Notes under the pieces: generated by a model
Database searches by the model: none
Told to the model about the DNA's origin: nothing
What the model saw: only the letters and a program-made list of their open reading frames with translations
Source: Candidatus Kapaibacterium sp.
GTDB lineage: Bacteria; Bacteroidota; Ignavibacteria; Kapaibacteriales; Kapaibacteriaceae
NCBI GenBank assembly: GCA_018883125.1
Contig: VEQR01000012.1
Span: 1 to 51,926 of the forward strand
Direction of reading: 5' to 3'
Length of the DNA: 51,926 nucleotides
In this document: piece after piece, positions 44,978 to 51,926 of the stretch
Layout: the number at the start of each line of letters is the position of its first letter
Position numbering within the stretch: position 1 is the stretch's first letter
Program-made: the position numbers and the translations under genes

Positions 44978-47686
44978 ATGTCATCACCGCTCGAAAAAAC
45001 CTATTCCCCCGCTCATTCCGAACGTCGATGGTATGCACAATGGCAGCAGGACGGCATCTATCACTCCGCACCGTCCGCGCTGGAGCCGTACTCGGTTCTG
45101 ATGCCCCCTCCCAATGTCACGGGTATTCTCCACTTCGGTCATGTCCTGAACAACACCATTCAGGACATTTATATCCGTTGGGCACGGCTCAATGGAAAAG
45201 AGTCGTGCTGGTTTCCGGGTTTGGACCACGCCGGCATTGCTACGCAGACAAAAGTTGAGAAGGAACTCAAATCTGAAGGACTGACGCGCTACGATCTCGG
45301 ACGCGAGGCATTTGTCGACCGTGTGTGGGAATGGAAGAACACGTATGGCGGCATTATCCTTGACCAGCTGCGTACCCTGGGTGCATCTGCCGACTGGGAC
45401 CGGACGCTGTTCACGATGGACGAGTCGGCTAGTACGGCTGTCAAAGAGGTATTCATTAAGCTTTTCGATGAGGGCCTGATATACCGCGGCAAGCGCGTCA
45501 TCAATTGGTCCCCGGTTGCTCAAAGCGCTCTGTCTGATGAAGAAGTGATCTTTCGCGAGGTCCGTGAGTACATCTATACCCTGCGGTATCATCTGGCGGA
45601 TGGCTCAGGAACGCTTCTCGTTGCCACCGTCAGGCCCGAAACGATCTTTGCCGACGTTGCGGTGGCAGTGAATCCGAACGATGAACGCTACAAACATCTT
45701 ATCGGATCCCACGTCATTGTCCCTCTGACTGACCGCACGGTACCAATCATCGCCGACGACTATGCTGACCCGGAGTTTGGTACCGGATGCGTGAAGATCA
45801 CACCGGCACATGACCCGAACGACTTTGAGATCGGTCTTCGTCACAACCTTGAGATGCCGCAATGCATAATGGCCGACGCAACCTTGGGCGAGCTTGCCGG
45901 CGAATTTGCTGGCCTCGACCGTTTCGTTGCTCGGAAAAAGATCGTAGCTCGACTCGAAGAGACAGAGCTTCTCGAACGCAAAGAAGACTACACCCACAAC
46001 GTCGGCTTCAGTGAACGGGGAGAAGAACCAGTTGAGCCATACCTGAGTGACCAGTGGTTTGTGCGCATGGAGCCCCTTGCCAAACCCGCCATGGAGGCGG
46101 TGCGCAACGGCGATATCCGCTTTTATCCCAATCACTGGGTTCGGACCTACGAACACTGGATGACGAACGTCCGCGACTGGTGTATTTCGCGCCAGCTGTG
46201 GTGGGGTCATCGCATTCCGGTGTATTTCGCTGAGGACGGCCAATACACGGCAGCGCAGAATGAAGCCGAGGCCCGGACGAAGCTTGGACTTTCTGCCGAC
46301 GCTTCGTTGCGCCAAGATCCGGACGTGCTTGATACCTGGTTCTCGTCGTGGCTGTGGCCAATGACGACCATGGGATGGAAGGGGCCGATCACTCACGAGA
46401 AGAGTCCTTCTGAGAACGTCAACGCCCTAATGGGGTATTATCTACCGACGAATCTCTTGGTTACCGGGCCGGATATCATTTTCTTCTGGGTTGCGCGGAT
46501 GATCATGGCGACTCTGAAGTTCAATGGGAAGGTGCCGTTCCGGGACGTGTATTTTACGTCGATCATTCGTGATGCAAAGGGCCGTAAGCTTTCTAAGTCG
46601 CTCGGCAACTCGCCTGACCCTCTCGGTATCATTGATTCGTACGGTGCAGATGCCGTGCGCTTTGCAATGATCTATCTGGCACCGCTGGGTACGGATGTGC
46701 GTCTGGATATCAACGACAAGACGCAGGACATTCCATCGATGGAACTCGGTCGCAACTTTGCGAACAAGGTATGGAACGCGTGCCGATTCCTGCAGATGAA
46801 GCAACGCGAAGTAGCGGAGTCCGAGCAAGGGGGCGAGCACAGTGACTATGCACTTTCAACGGCCGACCATTGGATTCAGTCACGATATATGTCTACGGTG
46901 AAGGCAGCGTCGACAGCACTTGCAGACTACCGCATAACAGAGTATGCCAAACTCCTTTACGACTTCATCTGGCGGGATTTTTGCGATTGGTATGTAGAGG
47001 TGGTGAAGGTTCAGCTCCAGCATGCTTCGCATCATAGCCATAAGGTTGCGGTGTTGAATCACGCGTTTGAAATCATCAATGGCACGCTTCATCTTCTGCA
47101 TCCGGTGATGCCGTTTCTTACGGAAGAACTCTGGCATGGTCTGTTTGGTCACCCGGAGAACTCTTCGATCTCGAAATCCACGGCACCGATTGCTGATGCA
47201 TCGTCGATCGACTCAGTAACGGAAGAACGTTTCGAAACCCTGCAACTTGTTGTGGAAGCTCTTCGACGCCAGCGTGCCGAAATGGGCATACCACCGGGAG
47301 AACGCCTTGACGTGCACCTAAATGTTCGCGCGGCCGATCTCGAATTTTTCCATTCTCAGTCGTCCATCATTTCAACATTCGCACGCTGTGCAGATCTGCG
47401 CATTGGGGAGGCTGTGACCAAGCCAGATGGTTCGGTTGCTGATATCGTGCGTGGCATTGAAATCTATCTCGTCGTTGCCGGAAAGATCGACTTCGACAAA
47501 GAACGAATGCGGCTTACGAAAGAGATCGAACGTCTCTCAGGTGCTCTTGCTGGCGTGGAGAAGAAACTCTCGAATCCCAACTTCGTTGCAAATGCTAAGC
47601 CCGAGGTCATTGACGTTGAGCGTCAAAAGCAAGCGGATTGGACGGATACGCTGGCTAAGCTCGAACGCAATCTCGCATCCATGTAA
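44978..47686 (+). CDS. valS: Valyl-tRNA synthetase
   Basis: The 902-residue class I synthetase charges tRNA-Val. The HIGH motif is HFGH at 52-55 within PPPNVTGILHFGHVLN. The editing domain covers about 190-400. The KMSKS loop is KLSKS at 537-541 within KGRKLSKSLGNSPDP. The anticodon-binding and C-terminal coiled-coil (about 840-902) domains are complete. ATG 44978 fits the family (SSPLEKTYSPAHSERRWYAQW); an upstream open frame to 44891 is non-homologous and contains the promoter box. Confidence 0.98.
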   Translation: MSSPLEKTYSPAHSERRWYAQWQQDGIYHSAPSALEPYSVLMPPPNVTGILHFGHVLNNTIQDIYIRWARLNGKESCWFPGLDHAGIATQTKVEKELKSEGLTRYDLGREAFVDRVWEWKNTYGGIILDQLRTLGASADWDRTLFTMDESASTAVKEVFIKLFDEGLIYRGKRVINWSPVAQSALSDEEVIFREVREYIYTLRYHLADGSGTLLVATVRPETIFADVAVAVNPNDERYKHLIGSHVIVPLTDRTVPIIADDYADPEFGTGCVKITPAHDPNDFEIGLRHNLEMPQCIMADATLGELAGEFAGLDRFVARKKIVARLEETELLERKEDYTHNVGFSERGEEPVEPYLSDQWFVRMEPLAKPAMEAVRNGDIRFYPNHWVRTYEHWMTNVRDWCISRQLWWGHRIPVYFAEDGQYTAAQNEAEARTKLGLSADASLRQDPDVLDTWFSSWLWPMTTMGWKGPITHEKSPSENVNALMGYYLPTNLLVTGPDIIFFWVARMIMATLKFNGKVPFRDVYFTSIIRDAKGRKLSKSLGNSPDPLGIIDSYGADAVRFAMIYLAPLGTDVRLDINDKTQDIPSMELGRNFANKVWNACRFLQMKQREVAESEQGGEHSDYALSTADHWIQSRYMSTVKAASTALADYRITEYAKLLYDFIWRDFCDWYVEVVKVQLQHASHHSHKVAVLNHAFEIINGTLHLLHPVMPFLTEELWHGLFGHPENSSISKSTAPIADASSIDSVTEERFETLQLVVEALRRQRAEMGIPPGERLDVHLNVRAADLEFFHSQSSIISTFARCADLRIGEAVTKPDGSVADIVRGIEIYLVVAGKIDFDKERMRLTKEIERLSGALAGVEKKLSNPNFVANAKPEVIDVERQKQADWTDTLAKLERNLASM

Positions 47687-47725
47687 ACCAATAGATCAGT
47701 TCGTCCTCAACAACGACCTTTACCA

Positions 47726-48946
47726 ATGACACCAGTCTATATCCTCGAACCACTTCGCACACCTGTCGGAAAGTATGGCGGCGCTTTGTCCTCGGTCCGA
47801 CCCGATGACCTTGCCGGCGATCTTCTTAGAACGCTTGTAGAGCGCCTTTCGATCGATCCTTCGAATATTGACGACGTGATTATCGGCTGCGCGAATCAGG
47901 CAGGGGAAGACAACCGTAACATCGCTCGAATGGCAACGCTGCTTGCCGGACTTCCGGAAACTGTACCGGCAGTGACTGTCAATCGGCTTTGTGCCTCATC
48001 ACTCGAGGCCGTGATCCAGGGTATGCGCGCCATTGCCAGCGGAGAAGTACACATGGTTGTTGCCGGCGGCGTTGAGAGCATGTCGAGAGCCCCCTACAGT
48101 CTTCCAAAAAATGTGTCGGGTGGAGCCCAGTTTGGCAACATCACGGCCTACGACACCGCCTTGGGATGGCGCTATCCGAATCCGCGCATGGAAAAGCTCT
48201 TTCCTCTGGAATCAATGGGGGAGACGGCTGAGAACATTGCCGAGCGATGGGGTATATCCCGTCAGGATCAGGATGCCTTCGCGCTGGCGAGTCACGCGCG
48301 CGCCTGCGCAGCCCAACAGTCGGGTGCGCACAACGAGGAGATCGTTCCGGTGGTGATCCCACAGAGAAAGGGCGATCCCAAGATCGTAGATCGCGATGAG
48401 CAGCCCCGTGAAGACACCTCTATCGAAAGACTCTCATCGCTGAACGCGGCCTTTCGAAAAGGGGGCTCTGTAACGGCCGGCAACTCATCATCACTCAACG
48501 ACGGTGCCTCGGCAATGGTGCTTGTGAGCGAAGTGATGCTTGAGCGTCAACCACATCTGCGCTCCCACGTTTACGCTCGTATCCTGAGCTCCGGCGCCGT
48601 GGGTGTCGATCCACGAATTATGGGCATCGGTCCTGTTGGTGCGATTCAGCAGGCCTGTTCGCGCGCCGGGATCGGGGTTGAGGATCTCGAGCTTGTGGAG
48701 ATCAACGAGGCCTTTGCTGCGCAGGCCTTGGCGTGCATTCGCGAACTGGGTCTTGAATCCGACCGCGTTAACGTTAACGGCGGTGCAATCGCGTTAGGTC
48801 ACCCGCTTGGAATGAGCGGTGGGCGAATACTCGGTAGCCTTGTGCGCGAGATGCGACGTCGAAACGTGCGCTTCGGTGCGGCCGCTCTCTGCATCGGTGT
48901 CGGTCAGGGGCTGGCCGTCGTCGTCGAATCAACCCGGATGTCCTGA
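47726..48946 (+). CDS. Acetyl-CoA C-acyltransferase (thiolase)
   Basis: The 406-residue enzyme is a thiolase II/3-ketoacyl-CoA thiolase. The acyl-accepting Cys89 lies in [10 protein letters not shown]. The C-terminal catalytic region has [27 protein letters not shown] and the second Cys in ALCIGVGQG. Synthetic thiolase, beta-oxidation or beta-ketoadipyl-CoA thiolase (PcaF-like) are all possible; the [12 protein letters not shown] block and overall pattern resemble PcaF/FadA. It lies 39 bases after valS without a clear promoter. Confidence 0.93.
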   Translation: MTPVYILEPLRTPVGKYGGALSSVRPDDLAGDLLRTLVERLSIDPSNIDDVIIGCANQAGEDNRNIARMATLLAGLPETVPAVTVNRLCASSLEAVIQGMRAIASGEVHMVVAGGVESMSRAPYSLPKNVSGGAQFGNITAYDTALGWRYPNPRMEKLFPLESMGETAENIAERWGISRQDQDAFALASHARACAAQQSGAHNEEIVPVVIPQRKGDPKIVDRDEQPREDTSIERLSSLNAAFRKGGSVTAGNSSSLNDGASAMVLVSEVMLERQPHLRSHVYARILSSGAVGVDPRIMGIGPVGAIQQACSRAGIGVEDLELVEINEAFAAQALACIRELGLESDRVNVNGGAIALGHPLGMSGGRILGSLVREMRRRNVRFGAAALCIGVGQGLAVVVESTRMS

Positions 48947-48947
48947 T

Positions 48948-48962
48948 GCCGCCACTGGCGGC
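48948..48962 (+). terminator. Short GC hairpin after the thiolase gene
   Basis: GCCGCC (48948-48953) and GGCGGC (48957-48962) form a perfect 6-pair stem with a 3-base loop, starting 2 bases after the stop. No U-tract follows, so termination is uncertain. The nuoF promoter box begins 8 bases later. Confidence 0.4.
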
Positions 48963-48969
48963 CACTCGC

Positions 48970-48977
48970 TATATTTG
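48970..48977 (+). promoter_or_regulatory. TATATTTG promoter box before nuoF
   Basis: This is a perfect TAnnTTTG, 20 bases before the nuoF ATG. The short leader includes GAGGAAG (48988-48994), a usable ribosome-binding sequence. Confidence 0.55.
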
Positions 48978-48997
48978 CGATCATTTTGAGGAAGCTC

Positions 48998-50329
48998 ATG
49001 TATACGGCACCACACCTTGTTCTCCCGAAGATTGCCGACCTGCATAAGGCAGATGTGTATCTGGCCAACGGCGGGTACAATGCGTATCGTAAAGCACTGG
49101 CCATGACGCCGGATGCGGTGATTGATGAGGTTAAGCGCTCTGGCCTGCGAGGCCGCGGCGGCGCGTGCTTCCCAACGGGACTGAAGTGGTCGTTCATGCC
49201 AAAGGGCAACGACAAGCCGAAATACCTGGCCATCAATGGCGATGAGTCTGAACCCGGATCGTTCAAGGACCGTCAGATCTTCGAATACAATCCGCATCAG
49301 CTTATCGAAGGTATTCTGATAGCTGGCTATGCCATGGACATAAAAATGGCATTCATCTACATCCGTGGCGAATACCACGCATGGGTAGACATGATGCAGG
49401 CCGCCGTTGACGAGGCCTATGCTAAGGGGCTTGTCGGCGAGAAGATGAAGCAGACCTTCGGTGGAGACTACAGCATTGACATCGTGGTACACAAGGGTGC
49501 TGGAGCCTACATCTGCGGTGAAGAAACCTCGCTGATGAACTCCCTCGAAGGTGATCGCGCCTACCCACGCTACAAGCCCCCTTTCCCAGCGAATAAGGGG
49601 CTCTGGGGTATGCCAACAACGATCAACAACGTCGAAACGATCGCTACCGTGCCGCCAATCATGTCCATGGGTGCCGAGGCATTCTCGGCCATCGGAGCTC
49701 CAGGGCATTCCGGTACCATCCTGTATGGTGTTAGCGGTCACGTCAACAAGCCAGGTGTGTATGAGTTGCCAACGGGTACTCTCCTTACCGACATCATATA
49801 CAACGTCTGTGGTGGCGTTCCAGGCAACAAAAAGGTCAAGGCCATCATCCCCGGTGGTTCCTCTATGCCACCAATGCGCGGAGACGAGATAGAAGGTGTG
49901 CGCATGGATGAAGAGTCTCTCAAAAAGCTCGGCACGCACATCGGTACAGCCGGCATCATGGTGATGGATGAGGATACGGACATCGTGGCCGTTACACTTC
50001 GCATCGCGCGGTTTTACCATCACGAATCCTGCGGTCAGTGCACCCCATGTCGTGAAGGTTGTGGCTGGATGGAAAAGGTTCTACACCGTCTTGATCACGG
50101 TCAAGCAACCTCAGCCGATATCGATCTTCTGTATAACGTGGCATCGAATATCGAGGGCAATACGATCTGCGCTCTGGGAGACGCAGCTGCATGGCCAGTG
50201 AAGGGATTCATTGAGAAGTTCCGCGACGAGTTCGAAGCTCGCTGCAAGCCAAGCCGGTCACTGGTTTCGCTGAATGTTGTCCATGGACGCCGCGCCACGG
50301 CTTCGAGCCTCGTCAAGACCCTGGCATGA
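48998..50329 (+). CDS. nuoF: NADH-quinone oxidoreductase subunit F
   Basis: The 443-residue protein is the NADH- and FMN-binding subunit of complex I or of a related NAD-linked hydrogenase or formate dehydrogenase module. The FMN/NADH site shows LRGRGGACFPTGLKW, and NGDESEPGSFKDR follows. The 4Fe-4S cluster ligands are Cys345, Cys348, Cys351 and Cys391 (CGQCTPCREG and TICALGDAA). ATG 48998 is preferred over TTG 48986 because of the GAGGAAG sequence between them. No other nuo gene is adjacent; nuoE and nuoG are not in the window, an isolated arrangement seen in some lineages. Confidence 0.94.
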   Translation: MYTAPHLVLPKIADLHKADVYLANGGYNAYRKALAMTPDAVIDEVKRSGLRGRGGACFPTGLKWSFMPKGNDKPKYLAINGDESEPGSFKDRQIFEYNPHQLIEGILIAGYAMDIKMAFIYIRGEYHAWVDMMQAAVDEAYAKGLVGEKMKQTFGGDYSIDIVVHKGAGAYICGEETSLMNSLEGDRAYPRYKPPFPANKGLWGMPTTINNVETIATVPPIMSMGAEAFSAIGAPGHSGTILYGVSGHVNKPGVYELPTGTLLTDIIYNVCGGVPGNKKVKAIIPGGSSMPPMRGDEIEGVRMDEESLKKLGTHIGTAGIMVMDEDTDIVAVTLRIARFYHHESCGQCTPCREGCGWMEKVLHRLDHGQATSADIDLLYNVASNIEGNTICALGDAAAWPVKGFIEKFRDEFEARCKPSRSLVSLNVVHGRRATASSLVKTLA

Positions 50330-51150
50330 CGGACATGCACGCCGTTGGCTACGCTTTTGCACTCACGCTGCTGGCGGGGCTTGCAACAGGCGTCGGCTCG
50401 GCGATGGCGTTCTTTACCAAGCGCACAAGTACGAAGGCCCTCTCGGTCTCGCTCGGTTTCTCTGCCGGAGTGATGATTTACGTGTCGTTCGTGGAGATCC
50501 TCAACAAATCCGTTATGGCCCTCACCCAGGTTTACGGTCCGGCTCAAGGACGATGGTGGGCTGTTGGTTCGTTCTTTGCTGGCATTGGCCTTATCGCCAT
50601 CATCGACAAGCTAGTGCCTACGTACGAAAACCCACACGAGAACATGAGTGTGGAGTACATGGATGATGAGCATCGCAGTGCTGAGTTTCGCAAGCGCAAT
50701 CAGCTGATGCGGGTCGGGATCATGACGGCATTGGCAATTGGTATTCACAACTTTCCCGAAGGCCTTGCCACGTTCGTCAGCGCTCTGAATGATCCGAGCC
50801 TGGGACTGGCCATTGCCATTGCGATTGCCATTCACAACATACCGGAAGGTATCGCCGTCAGCGTGCCGGTGTTCTATGCCACCAATGACCGCAAGCGGGC
50901 ATTTTTCTGGTCATTTCTCTCCGGGCTGGCAGAGCCCGTCGGCGCAGTCATCGGTTATCTGATACTGCTGCCGATAATGAGTCCGGTGGTGATGGGGGTT
51001 CTTTTTGGTTTGGTTGCGGGCATCATGGTGTTCATCTCTATCGATGAGCTCCTACCGGCAGCGCGTGATTACGGTGAGCATCACCTGAGTGTGTACGGAC
51101 TCGTTGCCGGCATGGCCGTCATGGCTACGTCGTTGCTTCTGCTGTTGTAG
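50326..51150 (+). CDS. zupT: ZIP-family metal transporter (ZupT-like)
   Basis: The 274-residue inner-membrane protein has about eight hydrophobic segments. The conserved metal-binding helices contain HNFPEGLATF and HNIPEGIAVS, the duplicated HNxPEG pattern of ZupT. It should import zinc and possibly iron, cobalt or manganese. The start overlaps the nuoF stop by 4 bases. The loop with acidic and His residues (VEYMDDEHRSAE) between helices is typical. Confidence 0.93.
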   Translation: MTDMHAVGYAFALTLLAGLATGVGSAMAFFTKRTSTKALSVSLGFSAGVMIYVSFVEILNKSVMALTQVYGPAQGRWWAVGSFFAGIGLIAIIDKLVPTYENPHENMSVEYMDDEHRSAEFRKRNQLMRVGIMTALAIGIHNFPEGLATFVSALNDPSLGLAIAIAIAIHNIPEGIAVSVPVFYATNDRKRAFFWSFLSGLAEPVGAVIGYLILLPIMSPVVMGVLFGLVAGIMVFISIDELLPAARDYGEHHLSVYGLVAGMAVMATSLLLLL

Positions 51151-51167
51151 GACAATCGAAAAGCATC

Positions 51168-51770
51168 ATGCGTCTTGGCATTATCGGGGGATCCTTCAAT
51201 CCCATTCACATCGCCCATCTGATCATTGCCGATCGCTTTGTTGATCAGCTCAATCTTGACGCGTGCTACTTTGTTCCAACGGCGAGATCTCCGTTCAAAG
51301 TTGATGATCCGATGCTTGCCAGCGCGCAGGATAGGTTGTCAATGGTTCGTCTGGCTACCGAACAGCATCCACTATTTCACGTCAGCGACCTTGAAGTCGT
51401 CCGCGGCGGAATCTCTTATACCATTGACACCGTTGGTGCCATGCAGGAGAAGTTTCCCGGAGCGGCGATCTACATTCTGATCGGTAGCGATCAAGCGGTA
51501 GAGTTTGTCCGCTGGCATCAGTGGCAGCAGCTGCTTCGCACATCACACCTGTGCATTGTGCGTCGCCCCTTTCTGCTGACTCCGGAAATGGAAGATCGCC
51601 TCACGGAAACACTTACCGTTGATGGTCGCAAACCCACGTGGATTAACGCGCCATTGCTCGAGATATCCTCGACGGACATCCGTGCTCGCGTGCGTGATGG
51701 CAAGAGCATCAACTACCTAACGACCAAGGCCGTGCGCGACTTTATCAACGACCATGGGCTCTACCGATAA
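51168..51770 (+). CDS. nadD: Nicotinate-nucleotide adenylyltransferase
   Basis: The 200-residue enzyme makes deamido-NAD from nicotinate mononucleotide and ATP. The nucleotidyltransferase motif GSFNPIHIAHL is at the N-terminus and ISSTDIRARV near the C-terminus, with YILIGSDQAVEFVRWH between. Length is normal. It lies 17 bases after zupT, and its TAA overlaps the ATG of the next gene. Confidence 0.97.
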   Translation: MRLGIIGGSFNPIHIAHLIIADRFVDQLNLDACYFVPTARSPFKVDDPMLASAQDRLSMVRLATEQHPLFHVSDLEVVRGGISYTIDTVGAMQEKFPGAAIYILIGSDQAVEFVRWHQWQQLLRTSHLCIVRRPFLLTPEMEDRLTETLTVDGRKPTWINAPLLEISSTDIRARVRDGKSINYLTTKAVRDFINDHGLYR

Positions 51771-51926
51771 TGGCGCCTCTGGGCATTCAACTGCGTCGGT
51801 GGACGCTACAGCTGGTGCTTGTACTGGTTGCGTGCGGTATGATCGCTCCCATGGCGTGGATGATCCTTGTCTCTCTGCGCGAATCTCCAGAGCAATACGG
51901 ATCACTCAGCCAGATCGTAGCTGCGC
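51770..51926 (+). CDS. CUT1-type sugar ABC permease, N-terminal fragment (cut by window edge)
   Basis: About 52 residues are visible: MAPLGIQLRRW, a hydrophobic helix LQLVLVLVACGMIAPMAWMIL, then VSLRESPEQYGS. The helix ending in APMAWMILVSLR matches the first transmembrane segment of MalG-like permeases (usually PFLWMLSTSLK-type). The gene overlaps the nadD stop by one base (TAATG). It could serve the sugar-type binding protein at 24700, but no link is visible. The rest lies outside the window. Confidence 0.65.
   Translation, partial: MAPLGIQLRRWTLQLVLVLVACGMIAPMAWMILVSLRESPEQYGSLSQIVAA

Larger units (their letters stand above)
8878..51926. repeat. Dispersed heptamer AGGGGGC/GCCCCCT
   Basis: By-eye reading finds 29 copies on either strand after 8878, mostly inside coding sequence, in several reading frames and in both orientations (15 plus, 14 minus). 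The shorter AGGGGC is also frequent. About 5 would be expected for any 7-mer under equal base use. Only two copies lie in the restriction region. The function is unknown; positions are given in the findings. Confidence 0.5.

Noticed and set aside
1-51926. CRISPR arrays, tRNA or rRNA genes, insertion sequences and integrase genes
   Set aside because: None was seen on reading; no integrase, transposase or attachment-like repeats flank the restriction island within the window.

Overview
The window is gene-dense (about 40 protein genes, no gene-free stretch above about 210 bases, no tRNA, rRNA or CRISPR array seen). It looks like the chromosome of a Gram-negative member of the Bacteroidota/Chlorobi side of the FCB group, probably a Kapabacteria- or Ignavibacteria-like lineage. 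This rests on secreted proteins ending in type IX secretion (T9SS) type A sorting domains (8912-11143 and 19317-21089), a DUF5686-type surface protein, a TonB-dependent receptor with a carboxypeptidase-like N-terminal plug extension, lptB, a Bacteroidota-type GlmU-like protein, and promoter boxes of the TAnnTTTG type instead of sigma-70 -10 boxes. The taxon is inferred from gene content, not from a marker phylogeny.

Region 1 (1-8877) is a type I restriction-modification operon: a small excisionase/MerR-like HTH protein, hsdM, hsdS, an AlbA_2/RecG-like ATP-binding regulator and hsdR, with overlapping or abutting genes as far as the regulator and then a 90-base gap before hsdR. Its first half is far richer in G+C than the rest of the window and looks proteobacterial, so it is either laterally acquired or, less likely, an assembly join. 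The gap before hsdR carries four copies of one heptamer, a good candidate control region.

Region 2 (8900-17692) has a T9SS-exported SGNH/SASA-type esterase, accD, an arginase-family enzyme, a beta-barrel-like protein, hpf, hprK, an oligopeptide-type ABC substrate-binding lipoprotein and a second AlbA_2 protein. Region 3 (17689-24565, minus strand) has an unrecognised helical-repeat-like protein and the apparent operon pyrG - GlmU-like protein - SDR - CAP-domain T9SS protein. Region 4 (24700-34103) has a sugar-type ABC binding lipoprotein, the DUF5686 protein, purT and priA (minus), then an HtrA protease and lptB (plus). Region 5 (34109-44767) is envelope and housekeeping: TonB receptor with a small lipoprotein, the NAD(P)HX repair enzyme, and the minus-strand run phoH-cdaA-pcm-miaA-dacB (c-di-AMP synthesis, protein repair, tRNA modification, peptidoglycan hydrolysis), followed by a lipoprotein/LysM coiled-coil pair. 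Region 6 (44978-51926) has valS, a thiolase, nuoF, a ZIP metal transporter, nadD and the start of a sugar ABC permease cut by the window edge.

Three DNA-level signals stand out. TAnnTTTG/TAnnTTCG boxes lie only 3-4 bases before several start codons, suggesting leaderless mRNAs. The heptamer AGGGGGC is strongly over-represented outside the restriction island. Compact inverted repeats sit in several divergent promoter regions.
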